Assembly: GCA_046331565.1 (NCBI GenBank) | Contig: JAXLQP010000003.1 | Span: forward strand, 124,001 to 188,000 | Origin: DASRDU01 sp046331565 | GTDB lineage: Bacteria; Acidobacteriota; Blastocatellia; RBC074 | Length of the DNA stretch: 64,000 nt | Direction of reading: 5' to 3' | In this document: piece after piece, positions 43,050 through 54,289 of the stretch | Position numbering within the stretch: position 1 is the stretch's first letter | Layout of the letters: the number at the start of each line of letters is the position of its first letter | Position numbers and translations under genes: made by a program | The notes under the pieces: generated by a model | Database searches by the model: none | Told to the model about the DNA's origin: nothing | Seen by the model: the letters and a program-made list of their open reading frames with translations, nothing else

Positions 43050-45644
43050 ATGGACTGGGAAAGATTACTTTGCCTGATCGCAGCCGCAATACTGGGCGGG
43101 ATTTTCGTCTGGGCCTGGCGCTTTCGCGGGCGCAGCCGCGTTACCGATGACTCAAACCGCCTGGGTGATCTCGAACGGGACTGGTCGCTGAAATACGACC
43201 GTCAGACCCGTGAACTCGAAAGCCTGCAGACCCGTTACAACGAACAGACAGCCCGGCTGGAAACTCTCGGAGCCGAACTCAGCACTCGCGCCGACGCCGG
43301 AATCGGGCTGCAAAAGGAAGCCGACGACACAAAGTCTGAACTGGCAGCAAAGCTTGCGGCGCTGACCGCGCTTGAAACCGAACACGCCACGCTGCAACAG
43401 AATTTCGCCGGAGCCAGCAGCGAACTGACCGGCCTGCGCGACCGCCTGGCACAGCTTGAACCCCTGACGTTTGTCGTCAGCGATACCGAAGCGAAGGTCA
43501 GGGAAAAGGAAGCCGAAATTGCGCAACTGAGAAAAAGCATCGGCGACACCGAGGCCCTGGCCGCCAGACTCAGAGAAACAGAACACAAATATCAGTTCGC
43601 CTCCACTACTGCCAGAGAGAAAGACGAACAGATCAGCAAACTGAAAGCCAGTCTCAGCGCCCTGACCGGTATCGAAGCTCAGGCCAGCGCCGCCGCCGCA
43701 CAGCATCAGGAGGCGCTGCAAAGCCGCGATCAGGAAATCAGCGGGCTGAAAGCACAGCTTGCCACGCTCGAAGCTGCCAGCAGCGAAACAGGCGCCGCCA
43801 GAACCGAACTGACGGCGCAACTGAATGCTGCACAGGAAAAGAGCGCCGCGCTTGAGGCAGAACTCAGGGCCGCGCAGCAGGCCGCACAACACAGCGCCGA
43901 TCAGGCAGCCGCATTACAGGCACGCCTCGGCGAGCTTGAATCGCTGAACGCCCAGGCCTCTGCCAGTCAGGAACAGCATCAGCATGCGCTCACTGAGCGC
44001 GACACTGAAATCAGTCAGCTCAGGCTGCGAATCAATGAATTCGCCCCGCTGATGTTCCAGCTTGAGGATTTGCAGGGCCGGTTCAATTCAACCAGTTCCG
44101 CTCTCAATGACCGCGAAAGCGAAATCAGCGAGCTGAAGGCCCGGCACGAATCAGCCGAACAGTCGCTGAAAACCAGGGAACACGCGATCAGTGAACTGAC
44201 CGCGCGCATTGCCACGCTGGAAGCGGCAGCCACCGAAGCATCTGCTGCCAGCGCCGAACTGACGGCGCAACTGAATGCCGCGCAGGAAAAGAGCGCTGCG
44301 CTTGAGGCACAGCACAGCGCCGCGCAGGAGTCTGCGCAGCACAGCGCCGCCGAACTTGCCGCGCTGCAATCGCGCCTGCGCACACTTGAACCGCTGCCAG
44401 CCAGGCTCAGCCAGTGGGAGACAAAATTCAACCTGGCAGAAACATCGCGCCTTGAAAAAGAGTCTGAGATTGAACAACTCAACCGCCGCATCAGTGAACT
44501 CGAAGCCAGCGGCAGCGATGCCGCCAAACGAGCCAGTGAACTGGCAATGAAGCTCGAAACCAGCGTTGCTTCATTGCACCGGAAAGAAGATGAACTCAGT
44601 CAGGCCCGCCAGCAGATCGGCAATCTGGAACCGCTGCCTGCCCGCCTGAGCGAAGTTTCCGGCCAGCTCAAATCCACTGAAGATGCGCTGCACCAGCGCG
44701 ATGACGAGATTGGCAGACTGCGCTGGCGCATCGGCGAACTTGAAAGCGACCTCAGCGCCCGGCAGCAGCAGACAGATCAGTTGTCATCTCAGCTTGCTTC
44801 CACGCTCAACGCAGGTCGCCAGGAAGCCGATTCCCTGCGTGCCCGCGTGGCCGAACTTGAACCGCTGCTGATCCGCGTCAACGAATTAGGCACGCAGCGC
44901 CAGGCTGCCGAAACCGCCCGCAATCAGGCCGCCGAAACCGCCGCGCAGCAGCAGGCCCGGTTGCGCGACAGAGAGGCCGAAATCGAACAACTGCGCCGCC
45001 GGATCAGCGAACTCGAACCGCTCGGCGCGCGCCTGACGGAATGGGAAGCGCGCTACCGCACGACTTCAGCAGAAAAGGACAGCGAAATCGCCGCACTGAA
45101 AAAAAGGCTCAGCGTTCTTGAACCGCTGGAAGCCGAAGTGCGCGACCGCGACGCCAGAATCAGCAGCCATGAACAGGAGCTTGGGCGGCTGCGTCAGCGC
45201 ATTACCGAGCTGGAACTGATGGCTCGTCAGAGTCCCGCCGAAACCGCGCAGCCCCGCCATCAGCTTCTGTCCAGCGGCAACATGGTTCCGGTCTTTTCTG
45301 CGCCTGAATCATCAGCTACCGTCTCAGCCGATGCCGTCAGATTTCACATCGAACCGGCGCAGCCCGAACCGCCAGCCGACACGACACCCGCCAGCCGCCG
45401 CCGCACCAGAGGCGGTGACGGTCAGGTGGATGACCTCAAGCTGATTTACGGAGTCGGCCCGGTACTCGAAAAAATGCTCAATAACCTGGGCATTTACTGG
45501 TTCCGTGATGTCGCGCTCTGGACGGAAGAGGATATTGACCGGATTGACTCGCAGCTTGAACACTTTCACGGTCGCATCCGCCGCGAAGACTGGATCAGCA
45601 GCGCCAAACAGGAGCATCTCAAAAAATACGGCGAGGAGTTATAA
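43050..45644 (+). CDS. Membrane-anchored long coiled-coil protein with C-terminal helix-hairpin-helix domain
   Basis: The 864-residue protein starts with one membrane helix (LLCLIAAAILGGIFVWAWRF). It then runs as a ~700-residue coiled coil of repeated units, each with a LEPLPARL- or LEPLTFVV-like break (for example RLRTLEPLPARLSQWETKFN) spaced about every 60-100 residues. The last ~70 residues (DLKLIYGVGPVLEKMLNNLG) form a helix-hairpin-helix domain like those that follow coiled coils in other envelope proteins. It could span the periplasm or cytoplasm as a tether for the OmpA/BON partner. Length and repeats suggest a structural role. Confidence 0.8.
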   Translation: MDWERLLCLIAAAILGGIFVWAWRFRGRSRVTDDSNRLGDLERDWSLKYDRQTRELESLQTRYNEQTARLETLGAELSTRADAGIGLQKEADDTKSELAAKLAALTALETEHATLQQNFAGASSELTGLRDRLAQLEPLTFVVSDTEAKVREKEAEIAQLRKSIGDTEALAARLRETEHKYQFASTTAREKDEQISKLKASLSALTGIEAQASAAAAQHQEALQSRDQEISGLKAQLATLEAASSETGAARTELTAQLNAAQEKSAALEAELRAAQQAAQHSADQAAALQARLGELESLNAQASASQEQHQHALTERDTEISQLRLRINEFAPLMFQLEDLQGRFNSTSSALNDRESEISELKARHESAEQSLKTREHAISELTARIATLEAAATEASAASAELTAQLNAAQEKSAALEAQHSAAQESAQHSAAELAALQSRLRTLEPLPARLSQWETKFNLAETSRLEKESEIEQLNRRISELEASGSDAAKRASELAMKLETSVASLHRKEDELSQARQQIGNLEPLPARLSEVSGQLKSTEDALHQRDDEIGRLRWRIGELESDLSARQQQTDQLSSQLASTLNAGRQEADSLRARVAELEPLLIRVNELGTQRQAAETARNQAAETAAQQQARLRDREAEIEQLRRRISELEPLGARLTEWEARYRTTSAEKDSEIAALKKRLSVLEPLEAEVRDRDARISSHEQELGRLRQRITELELMARQSPAETAQPRHQLLSSGNMVPVFSAPESSATVSADAVRFHIEPAQPEPPADTTPASRRRTRGGDGQVDDLKLIYGVGPVLEKMLNNLGIYWFRDVALWTEEDIDRIDSQLEHFHGRIRREDWISSAKQEHLKKYGEEL

Positions 45645-45941
45645 GCCGTCACCATAACACCAGAACAACAGGCGGGATTCAAGCAATTGAATCCCGCCTG
45701 TTTCATTCTCTGCCCGAATTGTTCGACAGGCTGGCGGCCTGTCGAATCAGATAAATTCAAGGTCATTTCAAACGCCAGGAAACTAGGAACACAAAGCCGG
45801 AACAGGCTGCCCGAAACCATCTTTGCGGCTTTGAGTCTTTGCGTTTGAAATGCCTTTTCTGTCGCCCGGCACAGCCTGAAATGTGATTCCCGGCTCGTGC
45901 TGTCAAGCGCATCAATTCTGTCTGAATTTTCTGCCTGCGCC
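45645..45941. repeat. Spacer with a terminator and nested inverted repeats
   Basis: AACAGGCGGGATTCA (45667-45681) pairs exactly with 45688-45702 and is followed by TTTCATTCTC, a good terminator for the coiled-coil gene. Further on, TCGACAGGC/GCCTGTCGA makes a 9-bp hairpin near 45723-45745. CATTTCAAACGC near 45763 pairs with GCGTTTGAAATG near 45841. Confidence 0.7.
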
Positions 45942-48900
45942 TCACTTCACGCACGCCGCCTTGCGGGCTTCAAACCGGCAGCCGCTCGTGCCGTTCCGGC
46001 TGATGTTCTGCCACGCCACCTGAGCGCCGATCAGGTTGGCGCGGGAACGAATGTTGAGGATGCCGTGCCCGGTGGCTGAATGCGGCTGGCCGTCAAAACC
46101 GGTGCCGTCATCAGTGATTTCAATCACCAGGTCGCGGCGAGTGTGAGCGTCAGTGGCTTCGGCTCTGACGCTCATTCTGACCTGCCTGGCCCGCGCGTGA
46201 CGGCAGATGTTATTGATGGCTTCCTGAACAATGCGATAAAGCTGAATGCGTTCGATTTCGCTCAGCGCCAGGCGGTCTTCAAGGTCGCCTTCACAAATAA
46301 ATTCCCAGGTAAATTTCTCTTCGGCGGGCAGGTGCGCGACGGCATCGCTCAAGGCCCATTCGAGCGCGGGCAGAAAGCCGATGTTTTCAAGCACCGAGGG
46401 GCTGAGGTCTTCGCAGATGTGACGAATCTCGCTGGAGATGCTTTCGATTTCGCGCCGCAGCGTGGCCGGGGTCGGCAGCGTTGCGCCTGACGCAGCACCG
46501 CCTTTTTCAAGCTGATCGGTCAGCACCAGCAGGTGACGCAGATCGGCCAGCGTCTGATCGTGCAGATCGCGGGCAATGCGGCTGCGTTCGGTTTCGGTTT
46601 CATTCGCCAGGCGCAGCCGCGTTTCCTGCAACTCAGTGTTGGTTTCTTCAAGCTGCCGATTGGCGCGGGCAATGCGGCGATTCTGAATAAAAGCGTATCC
46701 GGCAGCGCCGAGCGCGACCATCAGCAGCGTGGCCAGAATCACCTGCGTGCGCGGGAACGGCGCGTTCGGAATGCGAAAGCGAACCTTCAGCGGTTCTGAA
46801 TAAACCAGGTCGCGGCTGATGGCGCGCACCCAGATCGCATAAGGCCCGCGCGCCAGGCGTTCAACTGCAAACTGACTGTCAGTCGTCAGCAGCGTTCTGA
46901 CCGGTTTGCCCAGTTTGTCGCGCAGCGTGAATTCATACTGAAACTGCCCCGGAAAAGTGCGGCTGCCGAGGCCCGCGACTTCAAGCAGAAAGTTGGCCTG
47001 CGTGTGTTCCAGTCCGATTTCGGCATTGAGGTCTTCGGGCGTGTAAACGCGGTCAGCGACAAAGCGGCGCGCTTCGATGCGCGGCGGCACGTGGCCGGGC
47101 TGATGCAGCACGATGCCGCGATTGGTGCCGATCCAGACGCGGTCTGACTGCTGATCGGCGGCCAGGGCAAAGACCTGCTGGCTGCTCAATCCCTGTTCGG
47201 TGTCGAAGCGAATCATCACGCGGTCACGCGCCAGCAGCTTGTACAAGCCGGCATTCTTCGTGCCGCACCAGATGACTTCACGCGGCGGCGGCGCGCCTTC
47301 AGCATTTTCAGTGAACCCGTCACGCTCCGCTGATTCGGTTGATTGTGCGGCCTGGCGGCCCGGCACGAAGCGGCCCAGCGCGGCCTGTGGCTGCACTTCG
47401 GCAATCTGCTGTTCACGCATGGCGAGCAGCGCAAACACATCGGCCTGCGCAATCACCGGCGACAGTTGCGCAGTCTGAGCATTCCATTCAAACAAGCCGC
47501 GCTCAGTGCCAAGCCAAATGCGCCCGCTGGCAAAGGCGATGGCGCGCACGGCGGCGCCGCTGATGGCCGCAATTTTGTCGCGCGGCAGCACAGAAGTTTT
47601 TTCGCCATCGAAGCGCGCGACTTCGCCGTTTTCAGTGCCGATCCAGATGGCGGCGTCGGGATTGCCTGCCCCGCCCGGCTCAACCGCCAGGCAGAGCGCA
47701 CGCCGGATGTTTTCATCACTCAGCACCGGCACGCGCCGCCCGGCCTCAATGCGTTCAAGCCCGCGCTCAAAGAACAGCGCGTAAATCTGCCCGCGAAACT
47801 TCACAATGGCGCGCACGCTGTTGCGAGTGCGCGGCTCAGCGGATTCAGCCGCAGTAACATCCTGTTCCGCGATTTCAGGCGGCGAAGCCGAAGCCTCGCC
47901 AGTCGCCGGAACAAACGCCGCGCCCGCGCTGTGGCGCACAAACAGGCCGCTGCTTGTGCCTGCCCAGACCGCGCCCGCGTCGTCTTCGGCCAGCGCATAA
48001 ACAGCGCGTTCGCCGGGTTCACCGAGTTGCGTCCACGCCGCAGGTTCAGCCGCGCGGGCCAGCGTAAACAGGCCGCGATTCGACCCGGCCAGCGTTTCGC
48101 CCTGGCGCGTCACCAGCATCGTGCGAATGTAATTTGAATTGCCATTTGCGCTGACCCGAACGGCGCGAAAGCTGTCGCGGTCGTAACGACAGACGCCACG
48201 ATCAGTGCCAAACCAGACGATGCCTTCGTGATCGCGGAACACCGTGTTGATGTGATTCGACCGCAACCCGCCCGAAGTGTTTTCAAAAGTCAGATGCTCA
48301 AGCGGCTGTTCATTGCGCAGCAGAAAAGCGCCCTGATTGTTCGTGCCAATCCAGACATCGCTTTCATCGCCGTGCAGGCTCGTGACGGTGCCGGTGCTGA
48401 GCGGAAACTGCACGAGCGCGCCGTCCTGCTCGAACCACAAGCCGCTGCCCTGCTTTCCGGCCTGCGCGCCAATCCAGACGCGATGGCCTGCGGCAAAAAC
48501 CGATTCGACGAAATAAGGGCGCGGATTGCGCAACATCGCTTCGCGCACGTCGCTGCCCTTGTTGACGAGCGCGCCGCGACTGTGCGAACCAATCCACCAT
48601 TCACCCGATTTTTCACTGAAGGCAATCGCCGTCAGTTCAGTCGGGCGCGATTCGCCGCCTGCGCTGCCGGTGCTGAGCTGCCAGTGTGACGCTGCGTCAA
48701 ATTTTCGCGTGACCACCCTGCCGAAATCAGGATCGGCATAAGGCGAACTGCGTTTGATCGCTCTCTCATCGCCGCCAGCCGCCGCAAAATGCAGAATCTC
48801 GCCGCGCTCAGTCACCACCGTAATTTCGCGGCCCGGCGCTTCGGCAATGCCTCTGACCGCGCGCCCCTGTGTCGCGGCAATCAGTTCAAGCTGCCCGTTG

Positions 48901-49322
48901 AAAAGCCGCGCCGCGCCGCCATCAGTGCCGATCCACAAACCACCAGCGGCATCGAGTTTCAGCGCCCGGATGCGCGACGACGGCAGCGCATTTGCGCCTT
49001 CGCCCGTGACAAGCTGCGTGCGCCGCCCGTCATAACGCACCAGTCCGTTGTCAGTGCCAAACCACAGCGCGCCGCTTGCGTCTTCAGCAATCGCATTCAC
49101 GCGATCAGAAGGCAGCCCGTGAAAAAGCGTCACCGCGCCCCAGCGGTGCAGATTGAGCGTGGCATTGTCAGAAGCAGGCTCCGGCGTGTCAGCCGCAGGA
49201 ATTGAGGCAGGTTCAGAAGTTGAAGGGTTTGATTGCGAAAAGACGACCGCCGCAATGAGTGCAATAAGCAGGAAGGAAAGAATCGCGGCTGATTGTCTTT
49301 GAGATGAAAACACGCCGGGCAT
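45942..49322 (-). CDS. Two-component propeller sensor histidine kinase
   Basis: The 1126-residue membrane protein starts with a hydrophobic segment (AILSFLLIALIAAVVF). About 700 residues of seven-bladed Reg_prop propeller repeats follow (for example ALWFGTDNGLVRYDGRR and VWIGTNRGIVLHQ), then a Y_Y_Y domain. A membrane helix (QVILATLLMVALGAAGYAFI) leads to HisKA_3 with the acceptor His in RSRIARDLHDQTLADLRHLL and a HATPase (EAINNICRHAR, DDGTGFDG). It probably senses a periplasmic polymer or sugar. It is the last of three minus-strand genes with a response regulator. Confidence 0.92.
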   Translation of the reverse strand: MPGVFSSQRQSAAILSFLLIALIAAVVFSQSNPSTSEPASIPAADTPEPASDNATLNLHRWGAVTLFHGLPSDRVNAIAEDASGALWFGTDNGLVRYDGRRTQLVTGEGANALPSSRIRALKLDAAGGLWIGTDGGAARLFNGQLELIAATQGRAVRGIAEAPGREITVVTERGEILHFAAAGGDERAIKRSSPYADPDFGRVVTRKFDAASHWQLSTGSAGGESRPTELTAIAFSEKSGEWWIGSHSRGALVNKGSDVREAMLRNPRPYFVESVFAAGHRVWIGAQAGKQGSGLWFEQDGALVQFPLSTGTVTSLHGDESDVWIGTNNQGAFLLRNEQPLEHLTFENTSGGLRSNHINTVFRDHEGIVWFGTDRGVCRYDRDSFRAVRVSANGNSNYIRTMLVTRQGETLAGSNRGLFTLARAAEPAAWTQLGEPGERAVYALAEDDAGAVWAGTSSGLFVRHSAGAAFVPATGEASASPPEIAEQDVTAAESAEPRTRNSVRAIVKFRGQIYALFFERGLERIEAGRRVPVLSDENIRRALCLAVEPGGAGNPDAAIWIGTENGEVARFDGEKTSVLPRDKIAAISGAAVRAIAFASGRIWLGTERGLFEWNAQTAQLSPVIAQADVFALLAMREQQIAEVQPQAALGRFVPGRQAAQSTESAERDGFTENAEGAPPPREVIWCGTKNAGLYKLLARDRVMIRFDTEQGLSSQQVFALAADQQSDRVWIGTNRGIVLHQPGHVPPRIEARRFVADRVYTPEDLNAEIGLEHTQANFLLEVAGLGSRTFPGQFQYEFTLRDKLGKPVRTLLTTDSQFAVERLARGPYAIWVRAISRDLVYSEPLKVRFRIPNAPFPRTQVILATLLMVALGAAGYAFIQNRRIARANRQLEETNTELQETRLRLANETETERSRIARDLHDQTLADLRHLLVLTDQLEKGGAASGATLPTPATLRREIESISSEIRHICEDLSPSVLENIGFLPALEWALSDAVAHLPAEEKFTWEFICEGDLEDRLALSEIERIQLYRIVQEAINNICRHARARQVRMSVRAEATDAHTRRDLVIEITDDGTGFDGQPHSATGHGILNIRSRANLIGAQVAWQNISRNGTSGCRFEARKAACVK

Positions 49323-49343
49323 TTACGGAACTCTGATCTTTCA

Positions 49344-49547
49344 TCAGGCAAGGTGCTGGTAAAGCTCTTCGTTCTTTTCAACGATGTATTCAGCCATCTG
49401 GCGAAACTCGCAGTCTTCTCTGGCGCGGGCAGGTTTCTCTTCCACGCTGATCTGCAACAATTCCTGAGTTGTCAGGCCCTGCGCTCGCGCCATCTCTTCA
49501 AACTGAATGAAGACCTGTTCCGGCAAAGTCACTTCAAGCGTTTTCAT
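49344..49547 (-). CDS. Small ribbon-helix-helix-like protein
   Basis: The ATG at 49547 follows GGAGGTGGAAAG and gives 67 residues: MKTLEVTLPEQVFIQFEEMA and so on, the strand-helix-helix pattern of RHH antitoxins. The tail EYIVEKNEELYQHLA resembles those of orphan antitoxin-like proteins. It lies between the response regulator and the propeller kinase, and no toxin gene is adjacent. A regulatory role in that operon or a leftover antitoxin are both possible. Confidence 0.7.
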   Translation of the reverse strand: MKTLEVTLPEQVFIQFEEMARAQGLTTQELLQISVEEKPARAREDCEFRQMAEYIVEKNEELYQHLA

Positions 49548-49575
49548 CTTTCCACCTCCGGCCCGAATTATACAA

Positions 49576-50340
49576 TCAGGCTTTGCCTGACGTCTGCTCT
49601 GACGCAAACCTGCGGCGATCCTTTTCCATCCACGCATCCAGCGATTCACTCGCTTTGGCCAGTTCATCTTCATTGATCAGGCCGCGACGCAGGGCTTCAA
49701 AATAGGCGCGGGTGCGGATGTTGAAGGCGAGTTTGTCATAGGCTTCATCGGCTGTGCCTTCGGCGTCGGTGGGCAGCAGCTTTTCATAGAGCGTCGTCAG
49801 GCGGCTTTCGACTCCGCGCTGGCTGAGGTGGCATTTGCGCGCAATCGCCCAGTTCGACAGGCCAAGCGCAAGGTAATACAAGGCTTCGGCTTCAAAGTCA
49901 GTGAGCAGCGGCTGCGTGAATGAATCCTTGAAATTCGGATCAATCATATCCGCGCCGTCTTCAAGCACGGCGGCGATGAAGCGCAGAAAGCGGCTTTCAG
50001 GATTGTTCTTGTCAATGAACCCGTAAGCCGGCGGCGGTTCGACGCTGCGGACGATCTTGCGAATTTCGTTGATGTAAATTTCGTGCGGGAACTGCGTCCA
50101 GAAAATGATGCGCGCTTCGGGAAAGCCCTTCCAGATGGCCTTTGCGGCTTTGACGCCTGACAGGCCCGGCATCTGAATGTCGAGCACGCACAGCTTCGGA
50201 TGCTCGGCCAGCGCGAGCCTGACGACGCTTTCACCATCGGCAGCTTCGAGGATTGGCTTGTAGGAATTGAATTCGCGTTCGAGCAGTTCACGCAGGTACG
50301 CGCGCTGGGCAACGTTGTCTTCAGCAATGAGGATTGACAT
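49576..50340 (-). CDS. Response regulator with LuxR-type output domain
   Basis: From ATG 50340 (MSILIAEDNVAQRAYLRELL) the protein has 254 residues; an ATG 12 codons upstream is also possible. The receiver domain shows the acidic pair AEDN and the phospho-acceptor Asp in LCVLDIQMPGLSG. The output region (LTDFEAEALYYLALGLSNWA, then HLSQRGVESRLTTLYEKL) is a GerE/LuxR helix-turn-helix. It leads the operon ending with the propeller kinase and is its likely partner. Confidence 0.87.
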   Translation of the reverse strand: MSILIAEDNVAQRAYLRELLEREFNSYKPILEAADGESVVRLALAEHPKLCVLDIQMPGLSGVKAAKAIWKGFPEARIIFWTQFPHEIYINEIRKIVRSVEPPPAYGFIDKNNPESRFLRFIAAVLEDGADMIDPNFKDSFTQPLLTDFEAEALYYLALGLSNWAIARKCHLSQRGVESRLTTLYEKLLPTDAEGTADEAYDKLAFNIRTRAYFEALRRGLINEDELAKASESLDAWMEKDRRRFASEQTSGKA

Positions 50341-50454
50341 GGGGGTAATCGGGTTGTGACTGGTTAAGATTTCCATCGCCCGCAGCTTATCGAATCCGGC
50401 GGGTCGCCAGCCAGTGTCTGCGCCACAGCGAGTGACGTGGACAACCACAAAGCC

Positions 50455-50550
50455 AGCCACGAATGCGCACCAATGAACACGAATGAAAACTCAGAAGAGT
50501 CAAGATTCCGGCAGAAGATCATTCGCGCTCATCGGTGCGCATTCGTGGCT
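50455..50550. repeat. 17-bp inverted repeat between the SpoVR and response-regulator genes
   Basis: AGCCACGAATGCGCACC (50455-50471) pairs exactly with 50534-50550. It overlaps the leader of the response regulator and ends just before the SpoVR stop. Inside it, AATGAACACGAATGA matches motifs of the spacer at 17310-17333. Confidence 0.75.
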
Positions 50551-50555
50551 GAAGG

Positions 50556-53180
<2,625 letters not shown>

Positions 53181-53285
53181 AAAACCTCCCGGCTCGCGGG
53201 CGAACCCTGCCAGTAAAAACGGGGGCAATAATGGCCCCCACTATAACACACCGCCAGGATTGAAAGCCGACCGAGTTTTGCGCCA

Positions 53286-53960
53286 TCATTCATCCCAGCG
53301 AAAGCGTTGTTCGCGCCACGGATCACCGTTCATGTGATAGCCGCCGTTTTCCCAGTACCCGGCCCTGTCCTCGCGCAGAAATTCGATGGCGCGAATCCAT
53401 TTGGCGCTCTTCCAGGCATACAGGCGCGGCACGATCAGGCGCACCGGGCCGCCGTGTTCGACTGAAATCGGCTGTCCGTCGTGCTGCCACGCCAGCAGTG
53501 AATCTTCGGCCAGAAAGGCGGCAAGCGGCAGATTCGTCGTCCATCCATTATCGTAAGCATGCGCCAGCACAAAGCGCGCTTCGGGTCTGACGCGGCATCG
53601 CTGCGCCAGTTCACGTGTTGCCACGCCCGCCCACAGGTTGCCGAGGCGTGACCATTTCGTGACGCAGTGAAAATCTGAAAAGACCTGCACCTGCGGCAGC
53701 GATTTCAATTCATCCAGCGTGAAGGCGAGCGGTTCTTCGACCAGCCCGACGAGTTCAAATTTCCAGTTTGCCAGGTCAATGTGCGGCGGGCCGTAAGCAT
53801 CCAGCACCGGCCAGCGCCGCGTGCGCGACTGCCCCGGCGGAATGCGGTTTTCGCGTCGCGTGTCAGGACTGATGATGACACTGGCAGGCTGATTTTCCGG
53901 GCGTGGCGGCTCACCGGCCTGATACTTCTCATCACCAAACGGATTATCGAACAGGCTCAT
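53286..53960 (-). CDS. Sulfite-oxidase-like molybdopterin oxidoreductase (YuiH type)
   Basis: The 224-residue protein is a single oxidoreductase molybdopterin domain without haem or dimerisation domains. VFSDFHCVTKWSRLGN contains the molybdenum-ligand Cys (residue 99), and HGGPVRLIVPRLYAWKSAKW is the conserved cofactor-binding region. No signal peptide is present, so it is probably cytoplasmic, unlike MsrP. Reaction unknown. It is transcribed in the same direction as SpoVR, about 100 bp upstream of it. Confidence 0.88.
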   Translation of the reverse strand: MSLFDNPFGDEKYQAGEPPRPENQPASVIISPDTRRENRIPPGQSRTRRWPVLDAYGPPHIDLANWKFELVGLVEEPLAFTLDELKSLPQVQVFSDFHCVTKWSRLGNLWAGVATRELAQRCRVRPEARFVLAHAYDNGWTTNLPLAAFLAEDSLLAWQHDGQPISVEHGGPVRLIVPRLYAWKSAKWIRAIEFLREDRAGYWENGGYHMNGDPWREQRFRWDE

Positions 53961-54289
53961 TGCACCTCCTCAGCAGTTTATCCACGAAGCCACACGAAGA
54001 AGCACTAAGAAAGAAGGGGAGAAAAGGAGAAGAGGAGAAGAGGAGAAAGGGTGATGAAACGTTCGGACATACAGTGTCACTGTTATTTTGCCTTTTCTCC
54101 CCTTCTTTCTTAGTGCTTCTTCGTGTGGCTTCGTGGATAAAATTTTATCTTCAACCTTTCGCTCATCAAGTATCCGGCTCTGAAATCACAATTACAACCC
54201 GGCGTATTCCCGCGCTGTGACGGTCGCTGCCTGGCAAAAGCAGCCGGGATTATTTATCCTTGAATTCCTGGTTCGACGGTTTCAATCAG
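53961..54289. repeat. Spacer with a perfect 51-bp inverted repeat (53977-54027 / 54091-54141)
   Basis: The exact arms (beginning TTTATCCACGAAGCCACACG) enclose a 63-base loop containing a purine-rich GGAGAAGAGGAGAAGAGGAG run. It is the longest perfect palindrome of the window. It separates divergent genes and so sits where both promoters should be. Confidence 0.9.

Noticed and set aside
43152..45617. Several long open frames on the opposite strand and other frame of the coiled-coil gene.
   Set aside because: They are by-products of its repetitive Ala/Glu/Leu codons and have low-complexity translations.
49344..49547. Complete toxin-antitoxin module at the small RHH-like gene.
   Set aside because: No toxin-like gene is adjacent; the neighbours are a response regulator and a kinase.
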